5,605 nucleotides of DNA from NCBI GenBank assembly GCA_020051815.1, contig JAGVQF010000151.1, forward strand, positions 1-5,605, written 5' to 3'. Positions 4,853 through 5,605 of the stretch are shown in pieces. Position 1 is the first letter of the stretch. Every line of letters begins with the position of its first letter. The notes under the pieces were generated by a model. The model was given only the letters and a program-made list of their open reading frames with translations, searched no databases and was not told the DNA's origin. Origin of the DNA: Candidatus Saganbacteria bacterium. GTDB taxonomy: Bacteria; Margulisbacteria; WOR-1; O2-12-FULL-45-9; XYB2-FULL-48-7. The position numbers and the translations under genes were made by a program.

Positions 4853-5605
4853 TTGGCTAAAAATCTTGTAATAGTTGAATCGCCCGCCAAGGCGAGGACC
4901 TTGGAAAAGTTCCTGGGCAAGGACTTTACGGTCAAAGCCAGCGGCGGACACGTGCGCGACCTGCCGGCCAAAAAGCTCGGCGTCAAGGTCGACAAGGACT
5001 TTGAGCCGGCCTATCAGATAATTAAAGGCAAGGAAAAAATCGTCAAAGAACTGCAGGAGGCGGCGGCCAAGGCCAAGGTTATTTACCTGGCACCCGACCC
5101 TGACCGTGAAGGGGAAGCCATCGCCTGGCATCTTAGCGCCCTCTTGGGCGCGGCCAACAAGACCAAGCGGATCGAATTCCATGAGATCACCAAAGACGCC
5201 GTAACCTCGGCGGTTAAACACCCGCGCGATATCGACATGGGGCGGGTTGATGCCCAGCAGGCGCGCCGGATCTTGGATCGCCTGGTCGGCTATAAGCTTA
5301 GCCCGCTGCTCTGGAAAAAGGTCATGAAAGGGCTCTCCGCCGGCCGGGTCCAGTCGGTGGCGGTCCGCCTGATCTGCGAACGAGAAGAGCTGATCGGCAA
5401 ATTCAAGACCGAAGAATACTGGGATATCCACGTCCGGCTCTCCAATAACGCCGAATTTAGCGCCCGCCTGGCCGCCAAGGGGGAGACAGCCCTGGGTGTG
5501 CGCCCCAAGGAAAAAGGCCGCGTCATCACCTCCGAAGCGGAAGCCAAAAAGATCGTTGAAGAGCTCAACCAGGCGAGCTACGCCGTCAAAGAGGTCAGGA
5601 AAAAA
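4853..5605 (+). CDS. topA: DNA topoisomerase I (type IA), 3'-truncated by the window edge
   Basis: Relaxes negatively supercoiled DNA by single-strand cutting and passage. The first 251 codons are present and the frame is open at the window end. The start is TTG 4853: with it the protein begins [16 protein letters not shown], the standard TopA N-terminus, and the Shine-Dalgarno is well placed; no ATG suits this frame. The TOPRIM domain is seen, with E9 and the [13 protein letters not shown] motif (D82, D84, E86) that binds Mg2+. Next come domain IV motifs [17 protein letters not shown] and [14 protein letters not shown] (160-173). The catalytic Tyr, the rest of the toroid and any C-terminal zinc or repeat domains lie beyond the window, since the family usually exceeds 650 residues. 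Presence of GRVQS followed by CEREELI fits bacterial TopA rather than reverse gyrase or topoisomerase III. Its own promoter and the upstream terminator separate it from mutL. Confidence 0.96.
   Translation, partial: MAKNLVIVESPAKARTLEKFLGKDFTVKASGGHVRDLPAKKLGVKVDKDFEPAYQIIKGKEKIVKELQEAAAKAKVIYLAPDPDREGEAIAWHLSALLGAANKTKRIEFHEITKDAVTSAVKHPRDIDMGRVDAQQARRILDRLVGYKLSPLLWKKVMKGLSAGRVQSVAVRLICEREELIGKFKTEEYWDIHVRLSNNAEFSARLAAKGETALGVRPKEKGRVITSEAEAKKIVEELNQASYAVKEVRKK

Noticed and set aside
4830..4871. ATG at 4830 starting a 13-codon ORF upstream of topA
   Set aside because: It lies at the promoter -10 region, upstream of the likely transcription start, and is out of frame with topA.
4811..5568. 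Long - strand open frames opposite topA
   Set aside because: They are shadows of the topA frame, which carries clear TOPRIM and GRVQS motifs on the + strand.

Overview
The window reads as a compact bacterial housekeeping segment of moderate to high GC. The genes are tightly packed and nearly all on the + strand. MutL carries the C-terminal endonuclease motifs found in bacteria that lack MutH, so a close relative of E. coli is unlikely. AroA resembles the Firmicutes/cyanobacteria-type EPSP synthases. Start-codon use (TTG for topA), sigma-70-like promoters and a Rho-independent terminator are all bacterial. No marker fixes the phylum. An uncultivated lineage, for example one of the candidate phyla near Cyanobacteria, is only a guess.

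Layout: (1) 1-711, 3' part of prephenate dehydrogenase (tyrA), cut by the window edge. (2) 689-1336 on the - strand, an unrecognised AT-richer gene for a helical, HEAT-repeat-like protein, overlapping the end of tyrA by 23 bp and divergent from aroA. (3) 1337-1399, a 63-bp divergent intergenic region with an extended -10 promoter for aroA. (4) 1400-4735, a translationally coupled operon aroA - YbgC-type hotdog thioesterase - mutL (4-nt and 11-nt overlaps), closed by a hairpin/T-tract terminator at 4745-4766. (5) 4802-5605, topA with its own TTGACA/GATAAT promoter, a good Shine-Dalgarno and a TTG start, running off the right edge.

TyrA and AroA belong to aromatic amino-acid biosynthesis (chorismate and tyrosine branches). 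MutL and TopA belong to genome maintenance. The thioesterase has no obvious link to either.

The most unusual content lies inside the genes. aroA and mutL carry short arrays of degenerate 7-bp units. One family (consensus RGTCRCG) occurs as five units in each gene and shares an exact 21-nt string between them. Two other heptad-periodic stretches lie in aroA. The MutL linker holds an AT-richer inverted repeat (30-nt arms, 25/30 matched). All are translated in frame and fall at places expected to be variable loops or linkers. Seven is not a multiple of three, so gain or loss of one unit would frameshift the gene. This suggests, without proving it, a dispersed heptanucleotide repeat family that colonises coding sequence and might make mutL a mutator switch. 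MutL also appears to lack about 24 residues of its ATPase domain.
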